A stretch of DNA of 46,222 bases from CAZNDN01 sp964571815 (GTDB lineage: Bacteria > Fibrobacterota > Chitinivibrionia > Chitinivibrionales > WJKA01): positions 1 through 46,222 of the forward strand of contig CAZNDN010000019.1 in the NCBI GenBank assembly GCA_964571815.1, written 5' to 3'. Under the pieces are notes generated by a model, which saw only the letters and a list, made by a program, of their open reading frames with translations, made no database searches and had not been told where the DNA came from. The translations under genes were made by a program, and so were the position numbers. Below, piece after piece: positions 1 to 8,220 of this stretch; within the stretch, counting starts at the first letter, position 1, and the number at the start of each line of letters is the position of its first letter.

Positions 1-646
1 TCCCGGCCCCTCGTGTGGGCGGCCCGAAATGCTTCTCGGCTCTTCCCAGCAGGAAATCCAGACAGAGGGCCAACACCGCCGCCGGGACGGCGCCCGCGAG
101 GATCATGGCGTTGTTGACCATCGAAATACCCCGGAAAATAAACTGTCCCAGGCCCCCGGCGCCGATTGCCGCGCACAACGTGGCGATGCCTACACACACC
201 ACGGCCGATATGCGAATGCCGGCCATGATCATGGGCAGCGACAAGGGCAGCTCCACCATCCTCAACACCTGCATGTCGGTCATACCCATGCCCCGCGCGG
301 CCTCCTTGATAGCGGGGTCGACCTGCCGGATTCCGGTATACGTATTGCGAATGATGGCCAGAAGGGAGTACAGAAACAGCGCGACTACCGCCGGCGTGGT
401 TCCGATCCCTCCGATCAGCGGAAGCGGCAGCAGAAACCCCAGCAGGGCAAGGCTCGGTATGGTCTGGATCACACCCGCCACCCCCAGGACCCACCGCGCA
501 AGCCACGGAAACCGTGTCAGCATCACTCCAACCGGCACGCCCGCACCTACCGCAAGCGCCACCGAGATACCGGTCAGGCGGATATGCTGAAGCGTGGCCG
601 AGAGAACCTCGACCCTCCGGGAGAGGATGAATTCAACAAAACTCAC
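1..646 (-). CDS. OpuC/ProW-type ABC transporter permease (3' end cut by window edge)
   Basis: Integral membrane permease of an osmoprotectant/quaternary amine ABC importer. The minus-strand frame opens with GTG at 646 and stays open to base 1, so the C-terminus lies outside the window. The translated start reads SFVEFILSRRVEVLSATLQH, then several hydrophobic segments. The binding-protein-dependent permease loop (EAA-type) reads KEAARGMGMTDMQVLRMVEL, followed by PLSLPMIMAGIRISAV; both match OpuCB/OpuBB/ProW permeases from family knowledge. The GTG overlaps the stop of the ATPase gene upstream by 4 bases (GTGA), so the two are translationally coupled. Being last in an operon of MttB methyltransferases suggests it imports their methylated substrate. 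A fused or separate substrate-binding domain would be expected further downstream, beyond base 1. It was not in the supplied ORF calls because it runs off the edge. I am confident of the family and less so of the substrate. Confidence 0.9.
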   Translation of the reverse strand, partial: MSFVEFILSRRVEVLSATLQHIRLTGISVALAVGAGVPVGVMLTRFPWLARWVLGVAGVIQTIPSLALLGFLLPLPLIGGIGTTPAVVALFLYSLLAIIRNTYTGIRQVDPAIKEAARGMGMTDMQVLRMVELPLSLPMIMAGIRISAVVCVGIATLCAAIGAGGLGQFIFRGISMVNNAMILAGAVPAAVLALCLDFLLGRAEKHFGPPTRGAG

Positions 647-1419
647 GGCTGCGCCTTCTGTGATGTCATCTCTTCGGCGAACCGTGCCAGATAGTCACGG
701 TGCCGCCCCAGAAAAGAACGTACAAACTCACTTGCCGGATTTTCGATGATCCCTTCGACCGTGTCGATCTGTTCCACGACGCCGTCCTTCATGACCGCAA
801 TGCGGTTGCCCATCTTGACCGCTTCGAAGATATCATGGGTGACGAAGACGATTGTTTTGTGGATCTGTTGCTGCAGCTTCAGGAACTCATCCTGCAGCTC
901 CTCGCGGGTGATAGGGTCCAGGGCCCCGAACGGTTCATCCATGAGCACGATCTCCGGATCGCCCGCCAGTGCGCGCGCCACACCGATCCGCTGCTGCTGA
1001 CCGCCCGAAAGCTCGTGCGGATAGCGGTCGCCGAACGTGGCCGGATCCAGGTTGACCATCGCCAGCATCCGCTCGACTTTCCCCTTGATCCGGTCGCCTT
1101 TCCACCCTCGAAGGCGCGGTACGATCGCCACGTTCTGCGCTACCGTCAAGTGCGGCAGCAACCCCACGTCCTGGATCACGTACCCGATATTTCTGCGCAG
1201 GGAGATTTCATCCCACTCCGCCGACCGCACATCGTCGATCGCTATGGTGCCCGAATCGGGCTTCACGAGCCGGTTGATCGTTTTCAGGGCCGTTGTCTTG
1301 CCGCAGCCCGAAAGGCCGATCAACACGACAAACTCGCCCCTTCCCACCGAAAAAGAAACGTCCCGGAGGGCCCGGACCCCTCCGGGAAACGTTTTGGTGA
1401 GATTACGCAGCTCGATCAT
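643..1419 (-). CDS. OpuC/ProV-type ABC transporter ATP-binding protein without CBS domains
   Basis: Cytoplasmic ATPase subunit that powers import of a betaine-like solute. The 258-aa product has Walker A (GLSGCGKT, about residues 35-42), Q-loop Gln83, signature LSGGQ (137-141), Walker B IVLMDEP (157-163) and switch His195. The stretch after Walker A, ALKTINRLVKPDSGTI, is typical of OpuCA/ProV proteins. I chose ATG 1419 because GGAGAGGG lies just before it; an upstream in-frame start at 1440 would add seven unlikely residues. Family members often carry two C-terminal CBS domains that sense ionic strength and reach about 380-400 aa. This one stops right after the nucleotide-binding domain, which suggests uptake for catabolism rather than osmotically gated uptake (inference). 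It overlaps the permease start by 4 bases and follows the asparagine-synthetase-like gene by 21 bases. Confidence 0.93.
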   Translation of the reverse strand: MIELRNLTKTFPGGVRALRDVSFSVGRGEFVVLIGLSGCGKTTALKTINRLVKPDSGTIAIDDVRSAEWDEISLRRNIGYVIQDVGLLPHLTVAQNVAIVPRLRGWKGDRIKGKVERMLAMVNLDPATFGDRYPHELSGGQQQRIGVARALAGDPEIVLMDEPFGALDPITREELQDEFLKLQQQIHKTIVFVTHDIFEAVKMGNRIAVMKDGVVEQIDTVEGIIENPASEFVRSFLGRHRDYLARFAEEMTSQKAQP

Positions 1420-1440
1420 GATCCCTCTCCATAACGGCAC

Positions 1441-2775
1441 TCACTTGAACGGATCCCACCGGGCGGTAAGATGCTCGTAGCCTGCCGGGAAGTGCTCTCC
1501 GAACAGCCGGTAGTAGTGCAGCTCTTTCGGCGAAAACAGCTTCATGCCGCTTCGCGTCGTCCCGTTCTTCTCCCACTCGCTCTTGTCAACCTTGTCGGCC
1601 GTCAGTTCATCCATCAGGTCGTCCACACCCGTTCCACCGGCGAAACGGAGCTTGGGGCGGGCGTAAATCTCTTCGGGAAGCCACGATTTGAACGCCTGTC
1701 GCAGGATCCACTTCTCAACGTGTCTCCCCTGCTGCTCGTCGTAGCGATGTTTCATTTCCATGGGGATGCTGAGAGCGAACGTAACGACTTCGGGCGCAAG
1801 ATACGGCGTTCGGTAATTCACCGAATTCGACATCCACCCCCTGTCAAGCCGCCGCAGTGCGGTGTTGTAGGCAATATCCACCAGCTTCCTGGCCACACGC
1901 TCTTTCTCGCGATTGTCGTCGATCGCTTTCAACTCCCTGAAATACCCTCCGAAAAGCTCATCGGCGCCTTCTCCCACCGCGACGCAGTGTGAGTGCCGGG
2001 CGATCATCTTCGACGTGAAGAAATTGGCGATTGCCCCCGAGACGCAATCCTCATCGAACGTCTCCATGTACCACACGGCCTCGGGGATTACTCCCTTGAT
2101 GTCCTCGTCGGTGATCTCGTAGATCTCGTGCTCCAGCCCAAGGTAACGCGCCATGAGCTTCGCGAACTCGAGGTCCTTGCTGGGATATCGCTTGATCGTC
2201 GTGCTGAAAAGCTTGACATTCGGATTGATCGATTTTGCTACGGCCGCAATAATCGAGCTGTCAAGCCCGCCGCTGAGAGCAATCGCCGTGACCGCCCCGT
2301 CCTCCATGCGCTTGCGCACCGCATCCACCAGCAGCTTCTCCAGCGTTTTCGCGGTCTCTTCGGGCAAGCCAACCGCGGGCACCGACGGAGCGAAACCATC
2401 AAATTCCCTCAGCCCCTCGCGGGTGGAAAAGTAGTGTTTCGGCGGCAGTTCCGTCACGGTCGCGGCATGCTCCAGCAAAGCCTTCGCTTCGCCGGCAAAG
2501 CACACCGTACCATTGTCGGCATGGTAGATCAAAGGCCGTGCTCCCACGCCGTCCCGCGCCAGGATCGTCTCGTCCCCGTCGATTATCGCACATGCATACG
2601 TACCGTCCATGTGCGCGAAGCACTTCTTCCCGTNNNNNNNNNNNNNNNNNNNNNNNNNNNNNNNNNNNNNNNNNNNNNNNNNNNNNNNNNNNNNNNNNNN
2701 NNNNNNNNNNNNNNNNNNNNNNNNNNNNNNNNNCTGGTCGGCCGTCTTGCCGAGAATTCCTGCGATTGCACTCAC
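1441..2775 (-). CDS. Asparagine-synthetase-like protein with Ser in place of catalytic Cys2 (interrupted by gap)
   Basis: Class-II-amidotransferase/AsnB-fold protein of about 444 aa, with 100 N inside (2634-2733), so its exact length and part of its N-terminal domain are unknown. The C-terminal ATP-pyrophosphatase domain is intact: LSGGLDSS PP-loop, GEGADELFGGY, and PKLRFAGGTG near the end. The N-terminal domain begins MSAIAGILG. Standard glutamine-dependent members begin MCGI, where Cys2 becomes the nucleophile. Here codon 2 is AGT (Ser), one base from TGT. The start is GTG 2775, supported by GGAAGGAG eight or so bases upstream. Glutaminase activity is therefore probably lost or altered, as in beta-lactam synthetase, which keeps the adenylating half only. 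It may use free ammonia or another amine, or it may pair with the Cys2 paralogue directly upstream. The substrate is unknown. Confidence 0.85.
   Translation of the reverse strand: MSAIAGILGKTADQXXXXXXXXXXXXXXXXXXXXXXXXXXXXXXXXXXGKKCFAHMDGTYACAIIDGDETILARDGVGARPLIYHADNGTVCFAGEAKALLEHAATVTELPPKHYFSTREGLREFDGFAPSVPAVGLPEETAKTLEKLLVDAVRKRMEDGAVTAIALSGGLDSSIIAAVAKSINPNVKLFSTTIKRYPSKDLEFAKLMARYLGLEHEIYEITDEDIKGVIPEAVWYMETFDEDCVSGAIANFFTSKMIARHSHCVAVGEGADELFGGYFRELKAIDDNREKERVARKLVDIAYNTALRRLDRGWMSNSVNYRTPYLAPEVVTFALSIPMEMKHRYDEQQGRHVEKWILRQAFKSWLPEEIYARPKLRFAGGTGVDDLMDELTADKVDKSEWEKNGTTRSGMKLFSPKELHYYRLFGEHFPAGYEHLTARWDPFK
2634..2733. other. Assembly gap (100 N)
   Basis: A run of exactly 100 N inside the Ser2 asparagine-synthetase-like gene. 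The round length indicates a scaffold placeholder rather than a measured distance. It removes the part of the amidotransferase domain where the glutamine-binding Arg and Asn would normally be seen. Confidence 0.99.
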
Positions 2776-2875
2776 GGCGTCACTCCTTCCCCTGGTGGTG
2801 ATAAGTAATGTGTCGGCTCACTGCGCTGTGAGAAACGCTCGTGGAAATCCCGCCGAGCCAGGTGCGCCGTTGCAC

Positions 2876-4486
2876 TCAGGCCGCTTCATCGACGGTGACA
2901 TGCGCGTGCCGAAGGTCCCCGTCAATGGTGCCGCTGACCTTCTCGCGCTCTTCCGCAAAATCGAAACCGCTCCAGATACCGACCGAGGCCAGAATGGAGT
3001 CCTGGGGATGATAGCGACGGAAAATCTTGAAATAGTAAGCCGCTTCCCTGGAGTTGATTGTCGCGCCGGGATACTGCTCCCGCATTCGTGCAAGTTCGCT
3101 ATCGGAGATTTCCTGCTCGGCAACACGCTCGCCCAGGTCCTGGACGCCGGCGCCCTGGGTGTACTGGACTTTGTAGCGCCACAGGATCTCATCGGGCAGC
3201 AGGCCGGTGTTCCGGAAGGCATGACGAAGGATCCACTTCTCGATACTCGCCCCGTCGTGCTCCTTGACCTTCAGCTCCGGAGCGATCTTCATTCCCAGAT
3301 CTATTATTTCGGTGTCGAGAAAGGGCACGCGCAACTCGAGGCTGAATTTCATGCCCATGCGGTCGGCTCGCTGGAGATTGATATTGTGGAGCGACGCCAG
3401 GCACCGACGCGCTTCCTCATTCTGCCGGTCCATTCCCAGGTTTTTCATGTAATGGTACCCGTTGAACACCTCGTCGGCGCCCTCACCGGTGAGCACCACG
3501 GTAACGTACTCCGCGGCAAGGCGACAGGTGAAATAGCACGGGACGGCGCAGCGGACCAGCGATGGATCGTAGCTTTCCAGGTGCTTGATCACCAGGGGAA
3601 GTACCTGATAGTATTCCTCTTCGGTGATGATCTTCTCGTGATGTGTCGAGCCGATATGCGCCGCGGCCAGACGCGACGCTTGAAGGTCGTCGCTCTCACG
3701 CCCCTGCGCGTCGCGCGAGCCTACGACGAACGTATGAAGGTTGGGGATGCGGCGCGCCGCGATTGCCGCGACAAGGCTGCTGTCAAGACCACCGCTGCAG
3801 AATGAACCCACGTGAATATCGGGATCGGAAAGAAGGCGCTTCTCCACGGCCCGCACAACAGCTTCGCGCGTCAAGCCCGCCGCTTCTCCCGCGTCGCCGA
3901 TGGGATCCTTCTCCCCCCGCGGCAATTCGTAGTAGCGCACGAAACCCGTCGCCGGGGTATAATAGTGGCCCGCCGGGAACTCCCGCACATCATCCACCCC
4001 CGCCACCGACATGGCCCCCAACTCCGAGGAGAAGTAAAGCATACCGCCGTGATAGCCGTAGTAAAGAGGTTTGATGCCGATCGGGTCACGCGCCAGGAGC
4101 AGGTTGCCGCTTCTGCCGTCCAGCAGGGCAAAAGCAAACATGCCGTCCAGCACGCGAACACATTCCGCCCCGCGATCCTCGTAAAGATGCACGATTACCT
4201 CGCTGTCGGAATCGCTGCCGAGGCGGTGCATCGAACGAAGGCCCTCCCGAAGAGACTGAAAGTTGTACACTTCGCCGTTGCACACCAGAGCAATCCCGTC
4301 GCGGCAGCCGGTCAACGGCTGATGTCCCCCGGCAACGTCCACGATCGAAAGTCGTGTATGCCCCAGTGTCGCGGCGTCGGTGCAATGAATCCCGTTGTCG
4401 TCGGGACCCCGATGCTCCATCACCGAAAGCATTTTCCGTATTGTCGATGTATCCCGGCCGCCGAAACAACCTGCTATTCCGCACAT
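2876..4486 (-). CDS. asnB: Asparagine synthetase (glutamine-hydrolysing), Cys2-type
   Basis: Glutamine-dependent amide synthetase: an Ntn glutaminase half releases ammonia from glutamine, and an ATP-pyrophosphatase half adenylates a carboxylate. The 536-aa product starts MCGIAGCFGG with the nucleophilic Cys2. Glutamine-binding signatures follow: GHTRLSIVD (Arg45), CNGEVYN (Asn70) and SDSEV (near residue 94). The synthetase domain has SGGLDSS at 231-237 and GEGADEVFNGYHY, a slightly unusual form of GEGADELFGGY. ATG 4486 lies inside the end of the upstream MttB gene (13-base overlap), and GGAACC precedes the start. By family the simplest product is asparagine. However, the position inside a quaternary amine methyltransferase/transport operon, paired with a Ser2 paralogue, suggests a dedicated role such as amidating a carboxylate from the imported solute or making an amide osmolyte (inference). 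Confidence 0.9.
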   Translation of the reverse strand: MCGIAGCFGGRDTSTIRKMLSVMEHRGPDDNGIHCTDAATLGHTRLSIVDVAGGHQPLTGCRDGIALVCNGEVYNFQSLREGLRSMHRLGSDSDSEVIVHLYEDRGAECVRVLDGMFAFALLDGRSGNLLLARDPIGIKPLYYGYHGGMLYFSSELGAMSVAGVDDVREFPAGHYYTPATGFVRYYELPRGEKDPIGDAGEAAGLTREAVVRAVEKRLLSDPDIHVGSFCSGGLDSSLVAAIAARRIPNLHTFVVGSRDAQGRESDDLQASRLAAAHIGSTHHEKIITEEEYYQVLPLVIKHLESYDPSLVRCAVPCYFTCRLAAEYVTVVLTGEGADEVFNGYHYMKNLGMDRQNEEARRCLASLHNINLQRADRMGMKFSLELRVPFLDTEIIDLGMKIAPELKVKEHDGASIEKWILRHAFRNTGLLPDEILWRYKVQYTQGAGVQDLGERVAEQEISDSELARMREQYPGATINSREAAYYFKIFRRYHPQDSILASVGIWSGFDFAEEREKVSGTIDGDLRHAHVTVDEAA

Positions 4487-5955
4487 GACGTCTGGTTCCT
4501 TTCAATGTAGTTGCCGACCGATTCATGAAGCCGCCGCAGCGGCAGTGTTCCCTCGATCGGGGAGCCGCGGTAGAGCAGTCCGCGACGAAGTCCCTTGCGG
4601 GCATCGCGCATGAACGCCGTGCTGCTCTGCGAGGAAGCAACGGCCTTCTCGATCGATGCGATCCGCCCCTCCATCGCATCGGTGGAGATCTCTTCCCGCT
4701 CGCCGAGCACGTAGTCTATCCGCGCGGCAATCTCCTTCCCCGCCGGTGCGGGATCTACGCCCAGCGCCGCCAGGGAGTCCTCTACCGACATCCGGCAAAG
4801 GTCGGCCACCTCTTCCTCGTCGCCCGGCGATGCGAAGCGGTTCTTGACACATGAAAGTATGGTGTCGTCGATCACATACTGCTCGGGGCACACCGTCACG
4901 ATACGCTCGAGCATTCCCAGGGCGCTGTTGACGAACTGGGCCCCGGAGGCGGTTATCCGCGCCAGCGCGAGCGCTTTCTCGGCAACGGCCCGGGCCGACG
5001 GCAGCGGCTCGTCGGAGACGCCCGCCGTACCGCAGCACGGAATGCCATAGTAGTACGTCATATCGGTCATCATCGCGCACCGTCTTATGCTGTCGGGTTG
5101 ACACCAGCGCGGAGACCCGTCGCTGTAAAGATCGGCGGTTATCGGAAGGCCTCGGTGAAGAAGTCGAGCGCCGGGCCGTATCAGGTTACCCAGCACCACC
5201 GCCGAAAGCACCTCGGCGTTCACCTGCACCACCTCTCCCACCTCCGACAACGGAGCGGTGGTACCCGCCTGCGCACAACTGGAAATGGCCACGGGAATGT
5301 CGTGCCGCACGATACGCATGAATTTCTCGGTGGTATCGCCGACCATGTGCAACGGACTCACCATCAGACAGGAAATGAAGGAGATCAACGAAGGATCACC
5401 GACAGTTTCGACGATCCGCGGGAGGTTGTCCACACAGACCAGGTTGGCCAGGTTCATGTGTTTGGTTGTGTTTTCGGAAAACAACCGGGCCTTGGTCGTG
5501 TCCATCTCCTCCTCGGCCACATCGGGCTCCACCGGTCGCGTGATAAAATCGACATGGGGAAGCTGCTGGGCCAGACGGAGAATACGTATCAGGTCTTCCG
5601 TGACGGCGGGGCGCTTTGCGAAGGCGCCGTCTTCCCAGTGAAGCACATTCAGGGCCTGTCCACCGGTCCCGAAATGAACCGCGGGCTTGCCGGCGGGATC
5701 CAGGGTAATCGCCGATTTGGGATCGCGCGCACCCAGTTGGATCGTCCGTGCGGTCTTCTCCACGGCCGCATCGACCAGCTCGCGGCCGATGTGGATTCTT
5801 CCGTTGCGCTCGACGGCGCCGGCTTCCACAAAGAGCTTCCGGGCCCCGTCGTGGGCTACGTCGATGCCGACCTGCTCCAGCAGTCGGCACGATGCCTCAT
5901 GCATGATACCGCACTGCCGGTCGGAGAGCACGGGGTATCGCTTGTGCAGGTTCAT
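4474..5955 (-). CDS. MttB-family quaternary amine:corrinoid methyltransferase (third copy)
   Basis: Member of the trimethylamine methyltransferase (MttB/COG5598) superfamily, 493 aa, predicted to move a methyl group from a methylated amine to the Co(I) corrinoid of the partner protein. Recognisable family stretches are HFGTGGQALNVLHWEDG, PLHMVGDTTEKF, AISSCAQAGTTAPLSEVGEV, and YYYGIPCCGTAGVSDE. The frame is continuous with no in-frame TAG, so it is a non-pyrrolysine member, the class that includes glycine betaine (MtgB), proline betaine and carnitine methyltransferases. ATG 5955 was chosen because it aligns with the N-termini of the other two copies. A GTG at 5988, overlapping the stop of the corrinoid gene, would add 11 residues and is possible. 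Its 3' end overlaps asnB by 13 bases. The substrate cannot be told from sequence. Confidence 0.9.
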   Translation of the reverse strand: MNLHKRYPVLSDRQCGIMHEASCRLLEQVGIDVAHDGARKLFVEAGAVERNGRIHIGRELVDAAVEKTARTIQLGARDPKSAITLDPAGKPAVHFGTGGQALNVLHWEDGAFAKRPAVTEDLIRILRLAQQLPHVDFITRPVEPDVAEEEMDTTKARLFSENTTKHMNLANLVCVDNLPRIVETVGDPSLISFISCLMVSPLHMVGDTTEKFMRIVRHDIPVAISSCAQAGTTAPLSEVGEVVQVNAEVLSAVVLGNLIRPGARLLHRGLPITADLYSDGSPRWCQPDSIRRCAMMTDMTYYYGIPCCGTAGVSDEPLPSARAVAEKALALARITASGAQFVNSALGMLERIVTVCPEQYVIDDTILSCVKNRFASPGDEEEVADLCRMSVEDSLAALGVDPAPAGKEIAARIDYVLGEREEISTDAMEGRIASIEKAVASSQSSTAFMRDARKGLRRGLLYRGSPIEGTLPLRRLHESVGNYIERNQTSCAE

Positions 5956-5987
5956 CCCCGCCGCGTCGCCCGCATGTACCGAGCGCA

Positions 5988-6677
5988 CTATGCCGCCTCT
6001 TTCTTGTAGCGGTTCATCACGGTGATCGCCTCGAACGCATCCTTACAGTGCGCATCGGCACCGATCTTCTCGGCAAACTCGGGACTGGTGGGAGCACCGC
6101 CGATCAACACTTTCACCTTGTCGCGCAGTCCCTCCGACTTCAGCCCGTCGATCACCGGCTGCATCGCCGTCATCGTGGTGGTAAGCAGCGCCGAAAGCCC
6201 GAGGAAGCCCGCTCCGCTGTCCTTCACCGCCGAAACTATCTGATCGGCCGGAATGTTAATCCCCAGGTCCTTGACTTCGTACCCGTCGCCCTTGAGCATC
6301 GTCGTGACGATATTCTTCCCGATATCGTGAAGATCGCCTTCGACCGTGGCGATCACGAACGTTCCCTTCCGCTCCACACCTCCCTTCACGAGGTACGGCT
6401 CGGCAATCTCCATTGCCTTGCCCACGCATTCGGCGCCGGCAAGCATGTCGGGAATCAGGTATTCACCCGACTCGAACTTCTGACCCACGAGTTCCATTCC
6501 CGCCGAAAGTGTATCCAGCACCTTCTGCACATCCACCCCGCCCTCAAGAGCCGCCGTCGTCAACTCGCTGACTCCATCCTGCCCTTCCATGGTCCCGTCG
6601 AAACCCTCATCCTCGCGATCAATGTGACCGAGCACGGCGTTGGTTTTGATTTGCTCAAGAATTTTCTTCTCATCCAT
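5988..6677 (-). CDS. Corrinoid (B12-binding) methyl-carrier protein, MttC/MtgC-like
   Basis: Cytoplasmic 229-aa corrinoid protein that shuttles the methyl group between the MttB-type enzymes and the pterin methyltransferase. The N-terminal helical cap (about residues 1-95) is followed by a B12-binding Rossmann domain. Its base-off/His-on motif is DLHDIG at 115-120, where His117 would be the lower axial cobalt ligand, with LSALLTTT (161-168) and IGGAP (192-196) completing the signature. ATG 6677 is preceded by GAGGTG; the longer open frame upstream is not used. It is the only corrinoid protein in the window and sits between two MttB copies, so all three methyltransferases probably share it. 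The spacing is 10 bases from the gene upstream. No reductive activator (RamA/MtgR-type ATPase) was seen nearby, so cobalt reactivation must be encoded elsewhere. Confidence 0.95.
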   Translation of the reverse strand: MDEKKILEQIKTNAVLGHIDREDEGFDGTMEGQDGVSELTTAALEGGVDVQKVLDTLSAGMELVGQKFESGEYLIPDMLAGAECVGKAMEIAEPYLVKGGVERKGTFVIATVEGDLHDIGKNIVTTMLKGDGYEVKDLGINIPADQIVSAVKDSGAGFLGLSALLTTTMTAMQPVIDGLKSEGLRDKVKVLIGGAPTSPEFAEKIGADAHCKDAFEAITVMNRYKKEAA

Positions 6678-6687
6678 TGCAGACACC

Positions 6688-8220
6688 TCACTCGTGAAAA
6701 TGTGAAGCCGGAAGCAGTCCGGGAACACTCCCGAACATCTGCTCCGCGACCGTTTCCGGAAGCCTGTGGGGCTCTGAGGCCTCGATCGATGCAAGCTTCT
6801 CGTGGGCCTGTTCCAGTACGCCTTCGGCGGTATCCGTATGCCGCAACGAGTGCGGCTCGGAGATCAGCCCTTTGCGGATACGCTTGCGAATACTTCGCAC
6901 GAAAAGGCGCTGGTCCGACGCCATGATTTTGCGAATCTCGGCCACCGACTCGTCAACCTCAGAGGGTTCGAAGGCCGGGGGAGCGACGATGCGCTTGACC
7001 ATCCCCACATTGGCATCGTCGATTACCGCCTGGAGCGGACAGAAGATATTGGTCTTGTCAAGGAGCCCGAAAGCATAGTGAACATATTGCGCGCCGGACT
7101 GAGCCACGGTCAGGTGCGAAAACACCTTATCCAGCGTCGCCTGGTATCCCGGCACCTTGCTGTCGGCTACACCGGCGCTTGAGTAGCAGGGGATCCCGTA
7201 CCTGCGCGCCATCTGGACGCAGTCGCAGTTGTAGTGGGCAAACTCCGCGACACCGTAGAAATCGTGCAGCGTATCGAGCCGGGTCCTGACCGGCACGGCC
7301 CCGTAGAGCACGGGGGTACCCGGATTGACCAACTGGGTCAGAGTGATCCCGGCAAGTATCTCGGCGTTGATCATTGCCACCATGCCCTCTTCCTGGATCG
7401 GTGCGGTGGAGCCGCCCTGGGGGGACGAAGAGATCACCAGCGGAACGCCGCGGCCGGCAATCTCGATCACCTTGCGTGCGGTGTCGTCCACAATCTGCAG
7501 CGGGCTCTTCACCACACAGGCAATAAACGAAAGCACGGGGTTTTCCCGGAACGCTTCTTCCCCGCCCGCTACCTTTCGTCCCAGTTGGAGAACCGACGGC
7601 AGAGAAGCAAGGTTGGACACGCCGCCCTGAACGTGTTTTTCGCAGTAGAGAAGCGCCGCCATGAAGACGTTGACGTCCTTGTTACCCTCGTCGATCCCTT
7701 CGTCCTGTACGTTGACGTTGCGGATGAAGAAGTCGACGTTCTCCAGGGCATTGCACAGTTTGGCCGAGCGGCACAGCAGCGATATCGATCCCCGCTGCTG
7801 TTTTCCCACCGGGTAGGTAAGCACGGTCGAAGGGTCCGAGCGTGAGACGAACTCCTCCAGTTCGGTATCCAGGAAAATGTTGGTCTCCGAGCCTGTGCCG
7901 AAATACACCCGCGGCACGTCGGCATCGAGCACGAGCCGGTTGCCCGGTTCCCTGGCGCCGAGTATCACCCGTGAAGGAGCACTCTGGACGGCGTCCATCA
8001 CCACCCGGCGCGGGACACGAACCACCGGGGCCCCGCCGGAATCGTGAGGATCTACCCTGCAGCCGGCCCGTTGGAAAATCTCGGCCGCCTGCTGATTATG
8101 ACATACCAGGCCCGGGTCCTCCAGAATACTCATCGATGCGTCGTGGATTGCCTCCAGCCTGGGATCGTCCAGACGGCTGACCGGGTTAACCAGTGTTCCG
8201 GCTCTGAACGGCTTACCCAT
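6688..8220 (-). CDS. MttB-family quaternary amine:corrinoid methyltransferase (second copy)
   Basis: Second MttB superfamily protein, 510 aa. It shows YFGTGSETNIFLDTELEEF, PLQIVDDTARKV, VISSSPQGGSTAPIQEEG, and YGIPCYSSAGVADSKV, the same landmarks as the other copies but at clearly divergent identity. This points to an old duplication with different substrates rather than a recent tandem copy. There is no in-frame amber codon, so it is a non-pyrrolysine type. ATG 8220 overlaps the end of the MtgA-like gene by 8 bases and has AGGGGGG about eight bases upstream; the longer frame starting at 8358 lies inside that gene and is rejected. It ends 10 bases before the corrinoid protein gene. The predicted reaction is demethylation of a betaine or other quaternary amine onto the shared corrinoid protein. 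Confidence 0.9.
   Translation of the reverse strand: MGKPFRAGTLVNPVSRLDDPRLEAIHDASMSILEDPGLVCHNQQAAEIFQRAGCRVDPHDSGGAPVVRVPRRVVMDAVQSAPSRVILGAREPGNRLVLDADVPRVYFGTGSETNIFLDTELEEFVSRSDPSTVLTYPVGKQQRGSISLLCRSAKLCNALENVDFFIRNVNVQDEGIDEGNKDVNVFMAALLYCEKHVQGGVSNLASLPSVLQLGRKVAGGEEAFRENPVLSFIACVVKSPLQIVDDTARKVIEIAGRGVPLVISSSPQGGSTAPIQEEGMVAMINAEILAGITLTQLVNPGTPVLYGAVPVRTRLDTLHDFYGVAEFAHYNCDCVQMARRYGIPCYSSAGVADSKVPGYQATLDKVFSHLTVAQSGAQYVHYAFGLLDKTNIFCPLQAVIDDANVGMVKRIVAPPAFEPSEVDESVAEIRKIMASDQRLFVRSIRKRIRKGLISEPHSLRHTDTAEGVLEQAHEKLASIEASEPHRLPETVAEQMFGSVPGLLPASHFHE

Noticed and set aside
2609..3805. Plus-strand ORF of 398 aa across the asparagine synthetase genes
   Set aside because: It runs through the N gap and over two well-supported minus-strand genes and matches no family.
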